DNA of 64,000 nucleotides from Micromonospora sp. NBC_00421 (lineage in GTDB: Bacteria > Actinomycetota > Actinomycetes > Mycobacteriales > Micromonosporaceae): contig NZ_CP107929.1 of NCBI RefSeq assembly GCF_036017915.1, positions 5,832,001 to 5,896,000 of the forward strand. The letters are read 5' to 3'. Of this stretch, positions 41,440-50,073 are shown in pieces. Position 1 is the stretch's first letter. The number at the start of each line of letters is the position of its first letter. The notes beneath the pieces were generated by a model. It saw only the letters and a list, made by a program, of their open reading frames with translations. It searched no databases and was not told where the DNA came from. The translations under genes were made by a program, and so were the position numbers.

Positions 41440-43788
41440 GTGTCGGTCACCGACGACATGCGGGCGGAGCCCCGGGTCGCGGGGCAGTCGTCCGCCCCGC
41501 CGCCCCGCGACGGTCAGTTCGACAAGACCCCACCCCAGGACGTCGCCGCCGAGCAGTGCGTCCTCGGCGGCATGCTGCTCTCCAAGGACGCCATCGCCGA
41601 CGTCGTCGAGATCCTCAAGTCCACCGACTTCTACCGGCCTGTCCACGCCACCATCTTCGACGCCATCCTCGACATCTACGGTCGGGGCGAACCGGCCGAC
41701 GGGATCACGGTCGCGGCGGCCCTGGCCGACTCCGGTGACCTCGCCCGGGTCGGCGGCGCCCCCTACCTGCACACCTGCATGGCGGCCGTGCCGACGGCGG
41801 CGAACGCCTCCTACTACGCCCGCATCGTGGGCGAACGCGCGGTGCTGCGCCGGCTGGTCGAGGCGGGCACCCGGATCGTCCAGCTCGGCTACGGCACCGC
41901 CGCCGGCGGCAGCCGGGACGTCGACGACGTCGTCGACCTGGCCCAGCAGGCGGTCTACGAGATCACCGAACGGCGGGTCAGCGAGGACTTCGCGGTGCTC
42001 GCCGACATGCTCCAGCCCACCCTGGACGAGATCGAGGCGGTCGGCGCGCAGGGCGGCGTGATGACCGGCGTGCCGACCGGCTTCACCGACCTGGACCGGC
42101 TGCTCAACGGCCTGCACCCCGGGCAGCTCATCATCGTGGCCGGCCGGCCCGGTCTCGGCAAGGCGCTCGCGCTGGACACGCCGCTGCCCACCCCGCACGG
42201 CTGGACCACCATGGGTGAGGTAGAGGTCGGCGACCGGTTGCTCGCCGCGGACGGTACGCCGACCACGATCACCGCCGCCTTCGACGTGCTGAACGGCCGG
42301 CCCTGCTACGAGGTCGAGTTCTCGGACGGCAGCGTGATCGTCGCCGACGCCGAGCACCTGTGGCAGACCACCACCCGGGCGCGGACCCTCGAACCGGCCG
42401 GCGCGGAAGCCGGCGGAACGGGTCGGATCCCCGCCGACGCGCGACACGACGGCGTGGTCACCACCGCGCAGATCGCGGCGACGCTGCGTACCGGCCCGCA
42501 CCATGCCGTCGTCAACTGTGCCCCCCTGCAACTACCCGAGCGGGAGTTGCCGATTCCGCCGTACGGCCTGGGTGGCTGGCTCGGCGACGGCCAGCCCGAC
42601 GCGGGCCCTCTCACCGGGTCCCTCCTCGCGGCCCTCCGCCACCTCGGGGTCTCTCCGGTCAAGCACATCCCCCGGGAATACCTGCGTGCCTCCGAGGCAC
42701 AGCGTCGGGCGCTTCTCGCCGGGCTGCTGGACGCCGCTGGCACAGTCGGCCCCACCGGCGACCTCCGGTACACCTCGACCTCGGGTCGGCTGGCCGGGGA
42801 CGTCCGGGAACTCGTGGTGAGTCTCGGCTACCGCTGCACGCTCAGCGAGCGGGCGCTACCCGGTCGTACCAAGGGGTCGTCCGTGGCGTACACGATCAGC
42901 TTCTCCGCTCCGGACGTCTTGTTCCGGCAGGAGCGCAAGGCGTCCGCGCACGCTGCCCGCCGACGGACCGGTACGGACGGACGGCCAGGCGTCAGGTACG
43001 TGGTGGATGTCCGGCCGGTGGCCAGCGTGCCGGTCCGTTGTGTGACAGTGGACAATCCGGAGCACCTCTACCTGGCCGGTCGGTCGATGATCCCGACCCA
43101 CAACAGCACGGCCAGCATGGACTTCGCCCGCAATGCCGCAATCCGCGCCAATCAGGCCGCCGCCATCTTCTCGCTGGAGATGAGCAAGGTCGAGATCGTC
43201 ATGCGGCTCCTCTCGGCCGAGGCGCGGGTCCCACTGCACGTGCTGCGCAGCGGCCAGCTCTCCGACGACGACTGGACCAAGTTGGCCCGCTGCATGGGGG
43301 AGATCAGCGAGGCACCCCTCTTCGTGGACGACACCCCGAGCATGAACCTGATGGAGATCCGGGCGAAGGCCCGCCGGCTCAAGCAGAAGCACGACCTGAA
43401 GATGATCGTGGTCGACTACCTCCAGCTGATGACCTCGCCGAAGCGTACCGAGAGCCGTCAGCAGGAGGTCGCGGACCTGTCCCGTGGGCTGAAGCTGCTG
43501 GCCAAGGAGGTCGAGTGCCCGGTGATCGCGGTCAGTCAGCTGAACCGTGGCCCCGAGCAACGCACCGACAAGCGCCCGCAATTGTCCGATCTGCGCGAAT
43601 CCGGGTCTATTGAGCAAGATGCCGATGTTGTTATACTTTTGCATCGCGACGATTACTATGACAAGGAATCGCCGCGCGCCGGGGAGGCGGATTTCATAAT
43701 TGCCAAGCACAGGAATGGCCCGACCGATAGCATAACGGTCGCAGCGCAGCTCCATCTCTCTCGGTTCGTAGATATGGCCATCGGGTGA
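41440..43788 (+). CDS. dnaB: Replicative DNA helicase DnaB with intein
   Basis: DnaB unwinds DNA ahead of the replication fork. The 782-residue precursor has the N-terminal domain (DKTPPQDVAAEQCVLGGMLLSKDAIADVVEIL), a linker, and the RecA-like domain starting GVPTGFTDLDRLLNGLHPGQL. The Walker A motif GRPGLGK/ST is split by a 314-residue intein; after splicing the helicase would have 468 residues. Downstream are FSLEMSKVEIVMRLL, Walker B MIVVDYLQLM, and SQLNRGPEQRTDKRPQLSDLRESG. GTG 41440 has GGAGGGGG upstream; a frame from 41227 crosses the DnaA boxes. The last 60 codons are unusually AT-rich. Confidence 0.97.
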   Translation: MSVTDDMRAEPRVAGQSSAPPPRDGQFDKTPPQDVAAEQCVLGGMLLSKDAIADVVEILKSTDFYRPVHATIFDAILDIYGRGEPADGITVAAALADSGDLARVGGAPYLHTCMAAVPTAANASYYARIVGERAVLRRLVEAGTRIVQLGYGTAAGGSRDVDDVVDLAQQAVYEITERRVSEDFAVLADMLQPTLDEIEAVGAQGGVMTGVPTGFTDLDRLLNGLHPGQLIIVAGRPGLGKALALDTPLPTPHGWTTMGEVEVGDRLLAADGTPTTITAAFDVLNGRPCYEVEFSDGSVIVADAEHLWQTTTRARTLEPAGAEAGGTGRIPADARHDGVVTTAQIAATLRTGPHHAVVNCAPLQLPERELPIPPYGLGGWLGDGQPDAGPLTGSLLAALRHLGVSPVKHIPREYLRASEAQRRALLAGLLDAAGTVGPTGDLRYTSTSGRLAGDVRELVVSLGYRCTLSERALPGRTKGSSVAYTISFSAPDVLFRQERKASAHAARRRTGTDGRPGVRYVVDVRPVASVPVRCVTVDNPEHLYLAGRSMIPTHNSTASMDFARNAAIRANQAAAIFSLEMSKVEIVMRLLSAEARVPLHVLRSGQLSDDDWTKLARCMGEISEAPLFVDDTPSMNLMEIRAKARRLKQKHDLKMIVVDYLQLMTSPKRTESRQQEVADLSRGLKLLAKEVECPVIAVSQLNRGPEQRTDKRPQLSDLRESGSIEQDADVVILLHRDDYYDKESPRAGEADFIIAKHRNGPTDSITVAAQLHLSRFVDMAIG
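42163..43104 (+). other. Class 3 intein in the DnaB P-loop
   Basis: A 314-residue protein-splicing element sits between GK and ST of the Walker A motif. It begins with Ala (ALALDTPLPTPHGW) rather than Cys or Ser and ends in His-Asn before Ser+1. Trp67 (HLW), Cys293 (RCVTVDN) and Thr312 (IPTHN) supply the WCT signature of class 3 inteins. A homing-endonuclease remnant is present (GGWLGDGQPDAG and LLAGLLDAAGTVG), but the second LAGLIDADG-type motif has lost the acidic residue that normally binds metal. The element is therefore likely splicing-competent but not able to home. Mycobacterial inteins at the same site are class 3 as well. Confidence 0.9.
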
Positions 43789-43890
43789 GCGGGCTTGAGA
43801 CGCGATTAACCACTGAGCGGCGGAGCGACTGACGATCACGCCTGCGCAGATGGACCGGGCGGTACTCACTGGGCGGATCGGACGACGTCG

Positions 43891-43924
43891 GATCGGGCCG
43901 GGCGAGGAAACGCCCGACCCGATC
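43891..43924. terminator. Bidirectional terminator after dnaB
   Basis: GATCGGGCCGGGCG and CGCCCGACCCGATC form a 14-bp stem with one mismatch and an AGGAAA loop, between dnaB and the converging zinc-ribbon gene. Confidence 0.8.
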
Positions 43925-43938
43925 ACCGACGGGTTCGC

Positions 43939-44370
43939 TCAGCCGAACATCTCGTCGAGGAAGCCCTTGTGCTTCTTGCGCTTGTAGTGGCCGTGGTAGC
44001 CGTGGTGCTGCTGCGGATGCCCGTACCCACCGTGGGTGCCGTACGCGGGCTGCTGCGGGTAGCCCGGCGGGGGCGGGGGCGGCGGTACGGCACCGTAGCC
44101 CGGCTGGTGACTCGGGGCGGGCGGCGGCGGAGGCGGCGGGTAGCCGCCAGGCGTCTGGACGTGCTGCTGACCAGGGACGGACCCCGGTTGACCGGGTGCG
44201 GGTGCGGGTGCGCCGCGCTGCTGGTTCCAGTTCGCCTCGGCCTCGAACAGCTTCTCGAGTTCGCCGCGGTCCAGGAAGATCCCCCGGCACTCGCCGCACT
44301 GGTCGATGACGACTCCGCTGCGCTCGTACTGGCGCATATCTCCACGACACTTGGGACAGGTGAGCTGCAT
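43939..44370 (-). CDS. TFIIB-type zinc-ribbon protein
   Basis: A 143-residue protein. The N-terminal 45 residues form a zinc ribbon, MQLTCPKCRGDMRQYER followed by IDQCGECRGIFLDRGELEKLFEAE, which matches the zf-TFIIB (YjbC-like) family. The rest is Pro/Gly/Tyr/His-rich (PPPPPPAP, GYPQQP) and ends with basic KRKKHKGFLDEMFG. The partner or nucleic-acid target is unknown. It lies opposite dnaB, and the next gene begins 29 bases further on. Confidence 0.88.
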   Translation of the reverse strand: MQLTCPKCRGDMRQYERSGVVIDQCGECRGIFLDRGELEKLFEAEANWNQQRGAPAPAPGQPGSVPGQQHVQTPGGYPPPPPPPAPSHQPGYGAVPPPPPPPGYPQQPAYGTHGGYGHPQQHHGYHGHYKRKKHKGFLDEMFG

Positions 44371-44399
44371 CGTTCGACGGTACCCGGTCGGCGCAGCAT

Positions 44400-45032
44400 T
44401 CAGGCGGTGGCGATCAGCGCCTCGGTCACTTCGTCGTCGTCGACCTCGTGGAAGTCGTCGTAGTAGGCGCTGACCGCCCCGAAGTCGGCGGGGTGCTGGG
44501 CGCAGACCACCTCGTCCGCCTCGGCGGCCAGCATCTCGTAGGCATCCTGCGCGCCGACCGGCACCGCGACGACGACCCGTCGGGCACCGAGCTGGCGGGC
44601 CACCTGTACGGCGGCGCGGGCGGTGGCGCCGGTGGCCAGGCCGTCGTCGACGATCAGGGCGGTCCGTCCGGTCAGGTCGAGCGGGGGGCGACCGGTGCGG
44701 TAGCGAGCCTCCCGGCGGTCCAGTTCGGCCTGCTCGCGGCGTTGCACGTCGATGCCGTCGGCCGGGTCGAGTCGGGCGGTGACCTGGTCGTTGAGGACCC
44801 GGACGCCCCCGGGGCCGAGGGCGCCGAAGGCCACCTCGGGGGCCCAGGGCAGGCCGAGCTTGCGGACCACCAGCACGTCGAGCGGTGCGCCGAGCCGGTC
44901 GGCGACCACCCGGGCCACCGGGACGCCGCCGCGTACCAGGCCCAGCACGACGACGTCGGGTTGGCCGACCAGCGCGGTGAGTCGGGCGGCGAGTTGCCGG
45001 CCGGCGTCGGCGCGATCGCGGTAGCTGCTCAT
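44400..45032 (-). other. Phosphoribosyltransferase domain, possible separate product
   Basis: From the internal ATG at 45032 this part is a complete 210-residue phosphoribosyltransferase (MSSYRDRADAGRQLAARL, VLGLVRGGVPVARVVADRL, LDVLVVRKLGLPWAPEVAFG). Such proteins usually occur as stand-alone genes of this length, so internal initiation is plausible. The nucleobase substrate cannot be told. Confidence 0.6.
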
Positions 45033-46346
45033 GCTCTCAGGTCTACGCCCTGCGGGCGGGGCGCGCCGGGGACTCGGCGGAACCGGTGCCGCAGAGGCGG
45101 CCAGGGCGGGGGCCCAGACCAGCAGGGCGAGCGGATAGAGCAGGTAACCGAAGCGGGTGGTGGGCATCAACCCGATCGCGGCGAGCAGGCCGTACCCGCA
45201 GATCAGTGCGGTGGTGGTGGCGCTGTGCGGCGGGCGGCGGACGAGCCGGACGGCGATCGCGGCACCGACGGCGACGAGCAGTGTGGCGGCGACGAACCGG
45301 CCACCGGGCAGGGCGGTGGCGATCAGGTGGCCGGGGAACGGTGACTGGGCGGGGCTGGTGACCTGGCCGTGGCCGAGCGGGAAGCGGAGCACGTTCTCCA
45401 CCAGCGCGTCCCGGTCGACCAGCAGGGCGGGGAGCAGGGCGAGCGCGGGTAGGCCGAGCGCGCCGGCGGCGACCCGCAGCCCCGCCCGCCGGGTCGTCCC
45501 CCAGAAGATCAGGACCAGCGCGACCGGCCAGGCGAAGAGCTTCAAGGCGCCGGCCAACCCGACCGCGACCCCGGCCGGGCCGGGTCGGCCGCCGGCGGCG
45601 AGGGCCAACGCCAACAGGCAGAGCGCGAGTACGGGCAGGTCGTCGCCGCCGGTGGCGAGGGTGAGCGCGCAGATCGGCAGGACGGTTGCCGCCTGTACGC
45701 CGCGCAGCACCGCCGGGGCCTCGGCCCACCGGCCGGTCGGGCGGGTGCGGCGGCGTAGCGCACCCACGGCGAGCGTGAGGGCCACTGCGGTGACCAGGGC
45801 GAACCAGATGCGGGAGTCGGTCCACCAGGTGTCGACGACGGCCCGGGGCAGCCCGAACAACGCCATCCCCGGCTGGTAGGGGGTGTAGCCGAGCAGCCGT
45901 TCGTCGGCAGGCAGCGCGGCGATGGCGTCCGGGCCGAGGTAGGGGGTGCCGTGCTCGGCGAGCCGGCTGCCGGCGTGTTCGACCACCACCACCTCCTCCT
46001 GGGCCCGGTCGGTGCGCCCGGCTGCCCGCTGCCCGGCCTGGAGGATCAGGGGAAGCAGGGCGGTGGTGACCCAGGTGAGGCCGGTGACCATCGCGCGGGC
46101 GGTGGTGCCGGCCAGCCCCGGGTGCCGGCGTCGGGTGAGGAGTTGGGCGGCGACCAGGAGGGTCGCGGCGAGGTAGCCGACGGCGGCGACGTCCCCCCAG
46201 GCCCGGTGCGGTGCCAGGGTGGAGGTGGCTGCGGTGACGGCGGCGAAGGCGGCGGAGACCGCGTAGAGGCCGAGGTCGAGGGCGAGCCCACCGGCGGCCG
46301 TGTCGACGGCCCGCCAGCTGCGGGCGGCTCGGTCGGCAGCGGTCAC
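44400..46346 (-). CDS. Polytopic membrane protein fused to a phosphoribosyltransferase
   Basis: The frame from GTG 46346 runs uninterrupted for 648 residues. Residues 1-420 hold about ten hydrophobic segments and resemble DUF2029/GT87 membrane proteins (PGMALFGLPRAVVDTWWTDSRIW, GGDDLPVLALCLLALALAAGG). Residues about 438-648 form a type I phosphoribosyltransferase with the PRPP loop LIVDDGLATGATARAAVQVAR. No stop codon lies between the parts. An internal ATG at 45032 with GAGAG upstream could also give the enzyme alone. The GTG overlaps the stop of the upstream GGDEF-EAL gene, so translation is coupled. A sequencing frameshift or loss of a stop is the alternative. Confidence 0.75.
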   Translation of the reverse strand: MTAADRAARSWRAVDTAAGGLALDLGLYAVSAAFAAVTAATSTLAPHRAWGDVAAVGYLAATLLVAAQLLTRRRHPGLAGTTARAMVTGLTWVTTALLPLILQAGQRAAGRTDRAQEEVVVVEHAGSRLAEHGTPYLGPDAIAALPADERLLGYTPYQPGMALFGLPRAVVDTWWTDSRIWFALVTAVALTLAVGALRRRTRPTGRWAEAPAVLRGVQAATVLPICALTLATGGDDLPVLALCLLALALAAGGRPGPAGVAVGLAGALKLFAWPVALVLIFWGTTRRAGLRVAAGALGLPALALLPALLVDRDALVENVLRFPLGHGQVTSPAQSPFPGHLIATALPGGRFVAATLLVAVGAAIAVRLVRRPPHSATTTALICGYGLLAAIGLMPTTRFGYLLYPLALLVWAPALAASAAPVPPSPRRAPPAGRRPESMSSYRDRADAGRQLAARLTALVGQPDVVVLGLVRGGVPVARVVADRLGAPLDVLVVRKLGLPWAPEVAFGALGPGGVRVLNDQVTARLDPADGIDVQRREQAELDRREARYRTGRPPLDLTGRTALIVDDGLATGATARAAVQVARQLGARRVVVAVPVGAQDAYEMLAAEADEVVCAQHPADFGAVSAYYDDFHEVDDDEVTEALIATA

Positions 46347-48871
46347 GCCGGCAAGTGTGGCAGACCCGTCGGACGGTTCCGGGCGGGCTGCCGGCGACCG
46401 GGGGTGCTGAGTCGGATGACCGCGCCGGTGTCGTGCAGTGGGGTGGCGAGGGTGCCGGGTCGGCCGCCGGATCCGCGCTGGAGGGCGGCGAGGAGCGCGC
46501 CGGCCGGCAGTGGGCGGGCGAAGAGGTGTCCCTGGCCGGCGGCGCAGCCCAGGGACCACAGGGCCCGTCGTTGGGGTTCGCTCTCCACGCCTTCGGCGAC
46601 GACCTTCAGGTCGAGGCTGCGGCCGAGGTCGAGGGTGGAGCGGATGACGGCCGCCGCCTCCGCGGAGCTCTCCATCGCGGTGACGAAGCTGCGGTCGATC
46701 TTCAGCTCGTGGACCGGGATGCGGGAGAGCAGGGAGAGCGAGGAGTAACCGGTGCCGAAGTCGTCCAGGGCGAGCCGGATGCCGGAGTCGCGCAGTCGGC
46801 TGAGCACCCGGTCGACCACGTCGAGCTGGCTGAGGGTGAGCGTCTCGGTGAGTTCCAGGACCAGCCGGTCGGGGGGGAAGTCGTGGGCCTGGAGGCGGGC
46901 CAGCACCGCGCCGGGGAACCGGGCGTCGAGCAGGCTGCGGGGGGAGACGTTGACCGAGACCGGCAGGTCGAAGCCGGCGGTCCGCCAGGTGACGGCGGCG
47001 ACGAGTGCCTGGTCGAGGATCGCCTCGGCGAACGCGGGGAGCATGCCGGAGCGTTCCACCGCCTCGATGAAGCGCAGCGGGTCGATCACCCCGTGCCGGG
47101 GGTGGTGCCAGCGGGCCAGCGCCTCGGCGCCGGTCACCGCGCCGCTGCCGAGGTCGACGATCGGCTGGAAGTTGACGGTGAACTCGTGGTCGGCGACCGC
47201 GCGGGGCAGTTCCCCGCCGAGGGTGAGCCGGCGCAGGTCGGCGGTGTCCCGGGCCGGCGCGTAGGTGGCGATCCGCTGACCTGCCCGTTTGGCCTGGTAC
47301 ATGGCGACGTCGGCGCGGCGCAGCAGCTCCGGTACGCCGCCGCTGGCGGGGGCCGCCGCGATGCCGCCGCTGGCCTCCACGCTGATCCGCATGCCGTCCA
47401 CGTCGAGCGGCTCGTGCAGCGCGCCGAGCAGGGTCTCGGCCCGGTGGGCGGCGATGGCGGGGGCGGGCAGCGCGCGCATCAGCACGGCGAACTCGTCGCC
47501 GCCGAGGCGGGCGACCAGGTCCTCGTCGCGGGCGGCGGCGCGCAGTCGGTCGGCGACCTGGATGAGCACCTGGTCGCCGGCGGCGTGGCCGAGGGTGTCG
47601 TTGACCTCCTTGAAGTGGTTGAGGTCGATCAGGACGAGCGCGGTCACCCCCTCGGCGTGCCGGGCGTTGAGCTGCTCGGTGCCCCGGTCGAGCAGTTGTC
47701 GGCGGTTGGCCAGGCCGGTGAGTGCGTCGTGGCTGGCGGCGTGGGCGTGTTCCTTGGCCGCCCGGGCCAGTTCGGCGTAGGCCTGGGCGTTGCGGACGGC
47801 GGTGCACAGGGCGGAGGCGAAGGTGCGCAGGGTGTACTGCTCGCGTTCGTTGAGTCGGACCGGGCCGCGGAACCGTAACCGCAGCATTCCGACGTCGGCC
47901 GTCCGGTCGTGGCCTTCGAGGCGGGCGGGCAGGACGGTGCCCTCGATGTCGCTCGGTGTGCCGGAAGGGCCGTCGTAGGTGATGGTGCCGCTGGTGCCCC
48001 GTACGGTGCGACAGGCGTCGCGCAGCTCGATCTCGACCTCGTCGGCGGAGAAGAGTTCGGTGGCCCGGGTGACGGCGGTGGTGAGGACCTCGTCCAGGTC
48101 GACCACGTTGAGCGCGTCGGTGGTGCGGGCGAGGCGCTGCCAGGCCTGCTGCTCGGTCCGGGACTTGACCTGGTTGGAGTAGAGCAGGTGGAGGCTGAGC
48201 ACCAGGGGTGGCACGGCCAGCAGCAGCCGTGGGTCGGCCTGGAGGATGGCCAGGGTGACGGCGATGAGGACGAACCGGGCCAGCGCGCTGGTCAGCCGGA
48301 GGCCGAGGTCGTCGGCGAAGAGCCGGGGCAGGGGGGTGCCGGTGGCCATGGCGATGACCGGCAGGGTGAGTAGCTCGTCGAGGACCACCGCGACGACGTA
48401 GGCGATCCCGATCATGCCGATGGCGTTTCCGAGGTCGGTGTCCTGTGGTGACCAGCCGAGGCCGTGCAGGGCGACACCGCCGGCGGCGGCCAGCAACATG
48501 CTCTTGGCGATGCCGAAGGCGGTTTTCAGGGGCGACCGTTTCAGGGACAGCAGGGCGATCGCGACGCCGGTGCCGGTGGTCAGGACGACCAGGGGCGCCG
48601 GGGCGACGGCCAGGCCGAGGACGATCGCCGTCTCGCTCCAGGAGACCGCGTGGACCGTTGCCCGGATGCGGATCTGCCAGTTGATCCGGACGCCGAGTGC
48701 GGCCATGAAGGCCAGCGCGACGGACCGGGTGAGGTCGTCGCCGGTGAGGTCGAGGCGGACCAGTTGGTAGAGGGCGACGACCGCTGCTGCGAGGGCCACC
48801 ACGCAGACGAGGCCGACGTGCAGCGTCAGCTGCCGCTCGGCCTCCGTCTTGCCTTCGTCCGGTCGTGCCAT
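46343..48871 (-). CDS. Membrane-bound diguanylate cyclase/phosphodiesterase (GAF-like, GGDEF, EAL)
   Basis: An 842-residue c-di-GMP turnover protein. Residues 15-255 contain seven or so transmembrane helices. A GAF-like sensor region follows (about 265-380). GGDEF lies near residue 390-550 with SHDALTGLANRRQLLD and the intact ARLGGDEFAVL. EAL lies about 560-810 with GAEALARWHHP, LELTETLTLSQ, LDDFGTGYSSLSLL and KIDRSFVTAM, so both catalytic motifs look complete. GAGGA precedes the ATG at 48871. In Streptomyces c-di-GMP controls development. The gene is translationally coupled to the downstream membrane protein. Confidence 0.93.
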   Translation of the reverse strand: MARPDEGKTEAERQLTLHVGLVCVVALAAAVVALYQLVRLDLTGDDLTRSVALAFMAALGVRINWQIRIRATVHAVSWSETAIVLGLAVAPAPLVVLTTGTGVAIALLSLKRSPLKTAFGIAKSMLLAAAGGVALHGLGWSPQDTDLGNAIGMIGIAYVVAVVLDELLTLPVIAMATGTPLPRLFADDLGLRLTSALARFVLIAVTLAILQADPRLLLAVPPLVLSLHLLYSNQVKSRTEQQAWQRLARTTDALNVVDLDEVLTTAVTRATELFSADEVEIELRDACRTVRGTSGTITYDGPSGTPSDIEGTVLPARLEGHDRTADVGMLRLRFRGPVRLNEREQYTLRTFASALCTAVRNAQAYAELARAAKEHAHAASHDALTGLANRRQLLDRGTEQLNARHAEGVTALVLIDLNHFKEVNDTLGHAAGDQVLIQVADRLRAAARDEDLVARLGGDEFAVLMRALPAPAIAAHRAETLLGALHEPLDVDGMRISVEASGGIAAAPASGGVPELLRRADVAMYQAKRAGQRIATYAPARDTADLRRLTLGGELPRAVADHEFTVNFQPIVDLGSGAVTGAEALARWHHPRHGVIDPLRFIEAVERSGMLPAFAEAILDQALVAAVTWRTAGFDLPVSVNVSPRSLLDARFPGAVLARLQAHDFPPDRLVLELTETLTLSQLDVVDRVLSRLRDSGIRLALDDFGTGYSSLSLLSRIPVHELKIDRSFVTAMESSAEAAAVIRSTLDLGRSLDLKVVAEGVESEPQRRALWSLGCAAGQGHLFARPLPAGALLAALQRGSGGRPGTLATPLHDTGAVIRLSTPGRRQPARNRPTGLPHLPA

Positions 48872-49569
48872 CGTGTCCTCGACAACCACTCCGTGTCGCT
48901 GAGCAGAGGCCAAGGCTACGTGGGGTCACGCCGCCACCACAATCGTCTACAGCCACTCGTGTGCGGACATCGCGTTCGCCCTCCCCTGCTCGGTGCGCCG
49001 ACCTTCCGGTCGGGATCTGACAGGGGACAGCCTAAGGGCGGTTAGGCCGATTTTGGAGGTATAAATGTAACTATGAGCGATAGATGAGAATTGGGCGGAG
49101 GTTGGTGACTTTCCGTTTCCACGGGGAAACGGAGTGCTGAGTGCCCCCGCCGGTTCTGGTTAACGCTAGATAATGGTGCAGCGACCTGGTTTGCGGCATC
49201 GGGTGAGGGGTGCCGGTTGCGGTTCCTCCGAGTTGGACGGCGCGCGAGTGCGACGGATCACCCGATTGCGGAACGCAGCGTAGTCGTGTCGGCGCGGTGG
49301 TGCCACCGTTGTCGAAGTGGCCCCGGTAGCGATTCGCGGTCGCGGTGCGACGTAGGGTTTCCCCGTGGTGACGTTCCCGTGTCGGGTCGCGGATGCGATG
49401 GCGTGTTTCCCGCTCTCCCGGCGGTCGGAGAACCTATTAGTGGCGGCCGATCAAATCGACGATGAACTATCGATCACGAATCATCCCGCACGACGTCGAG
49501 GCACTTGTTCCCCATCGGCCGGTGCGATCCTCCCGAACCGGACGTACGCCCCGGGCCGGCTCTGGCCGT
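48872..49569. other. Gene-free divergent intergenic region
   Basis: About 700 bases separate the GGDEF-EAL gene from moaC. The stretch 49040-49110 is less GC-rich than the surroundings and may hold promoters. No reading frame has a convincing start, and no molybdenum-cofactor riboswitch was recognised. One palindrome is noted separately. Confidence 0.4.
49113..49132. promoter_or_regulatory. 20-bp inverted repeat
   Basis: CCGTTTCC-ACGG-GGAAACGG has perfect eight-base arms. It resembles parS in its flanks (GTTTC...GAAAC) but has a different centre and spacing, so it is more likely an operator. Confidence 0.35.
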
Positions 49570-49575
49570 TAGGCT
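49570..49575 (+). promoter_or_regulatory. -10 element of likely leaderless moaC promoter
   Basis: TAGGCT is six bases before the GTG of moaC, and there is no Shine-Dalgarno. Confidence 0.5.
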
Positions 49576-49581
49576 CGTGAA

Positions 49582-50073
49582 GTGATCGATCCCGTGCAGC
49601 TCAGCCACGTCGATGCCGCGGGTGCGGCCCGCATGGTCGACGTCTCCGCCAAACCGGTGTCCGGCCGGGCCGCCGTGGCCGCCGGTCGCCTGCGCACCAC
49701 CGCCGAGGTGGTGGAGCTGCTGCGCCGCGACGGGCTGCCCAAGGGCGACGCGTTGGCCGTCGGCCGGCTCGCCGGCATCATGGGCGCCAAACGCACCCCG
49801 GACCTGATCCCGCTCTGCCACCCGATCGCGCTGCACGGCGTCACCGTCGACCTGCGACTCACCGAGGACACCGTCGAGATCACCGCCACCGCACGCACCG
49901 CCGACCGGACCGGGGTGGAGATGGAGGCGCTGACCGCGGTGGCCGTCGCCGGGCTGGCCCTGGTCGACATGGTGAAGGCGGTCGACCCGGCCGCCGCCGT
50001 GGACGCGGTCCGGGTGCTGCGTAAGTCCGGTGGCAAGACCGGTGAGTGGGTCCGCCCGCAGGACCGGCCGTGA
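49582..50073 (+). CDS. moaC: Cyclic pyranopterin monophosphate synthase MoaC
   Basis: MoaC makes cyclic pyranopterin monophosphate, an early molybdenum-cofactor intermediate, from the product of MoaA. The 163-residue protein has LSHVDAAGAARMVDVSAKPVS at its start, AGIMGAKRTPDLIPLCHPIAL with the active-site region, and TGVEMEALTAVAVAGLALVDMVKAVD, all strongly conserved in the family. Its stop overlaps the mogA GTG start (GTGA), so the moa genes are coupled. MoaA is not in the window. Confidence 0.96.
   Translation: MIDPVQLSHVDAAGAARMVDVSAKPVSGRAAVAAGRLRTTAEVVELLRRDGLPKGDALAVGRLAGIMGAKRTPDLIPLCHPIALHGVTVDLRLTEDTVEITATARTADRTGVEMEALTAVAVAGLALVDMVKAVDPAAAVDAVRVLRKSGGKTGEWVRPQDRP

Noticed and set aside
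46346..48956. Extension of the fusion frame upstream across the GGDEF-EAL gene
   Set aside because: The frame stays open but encodes Arg/Pro/His-rich sequence; the GTG at 46346 overlapping the EAL stop is the natural start.
48872..49569. Molybdenum-cofactor riboswitch before moaC
   Set aside because: The moaC promoter appears leaderless and no matching stem arrangement was seen.
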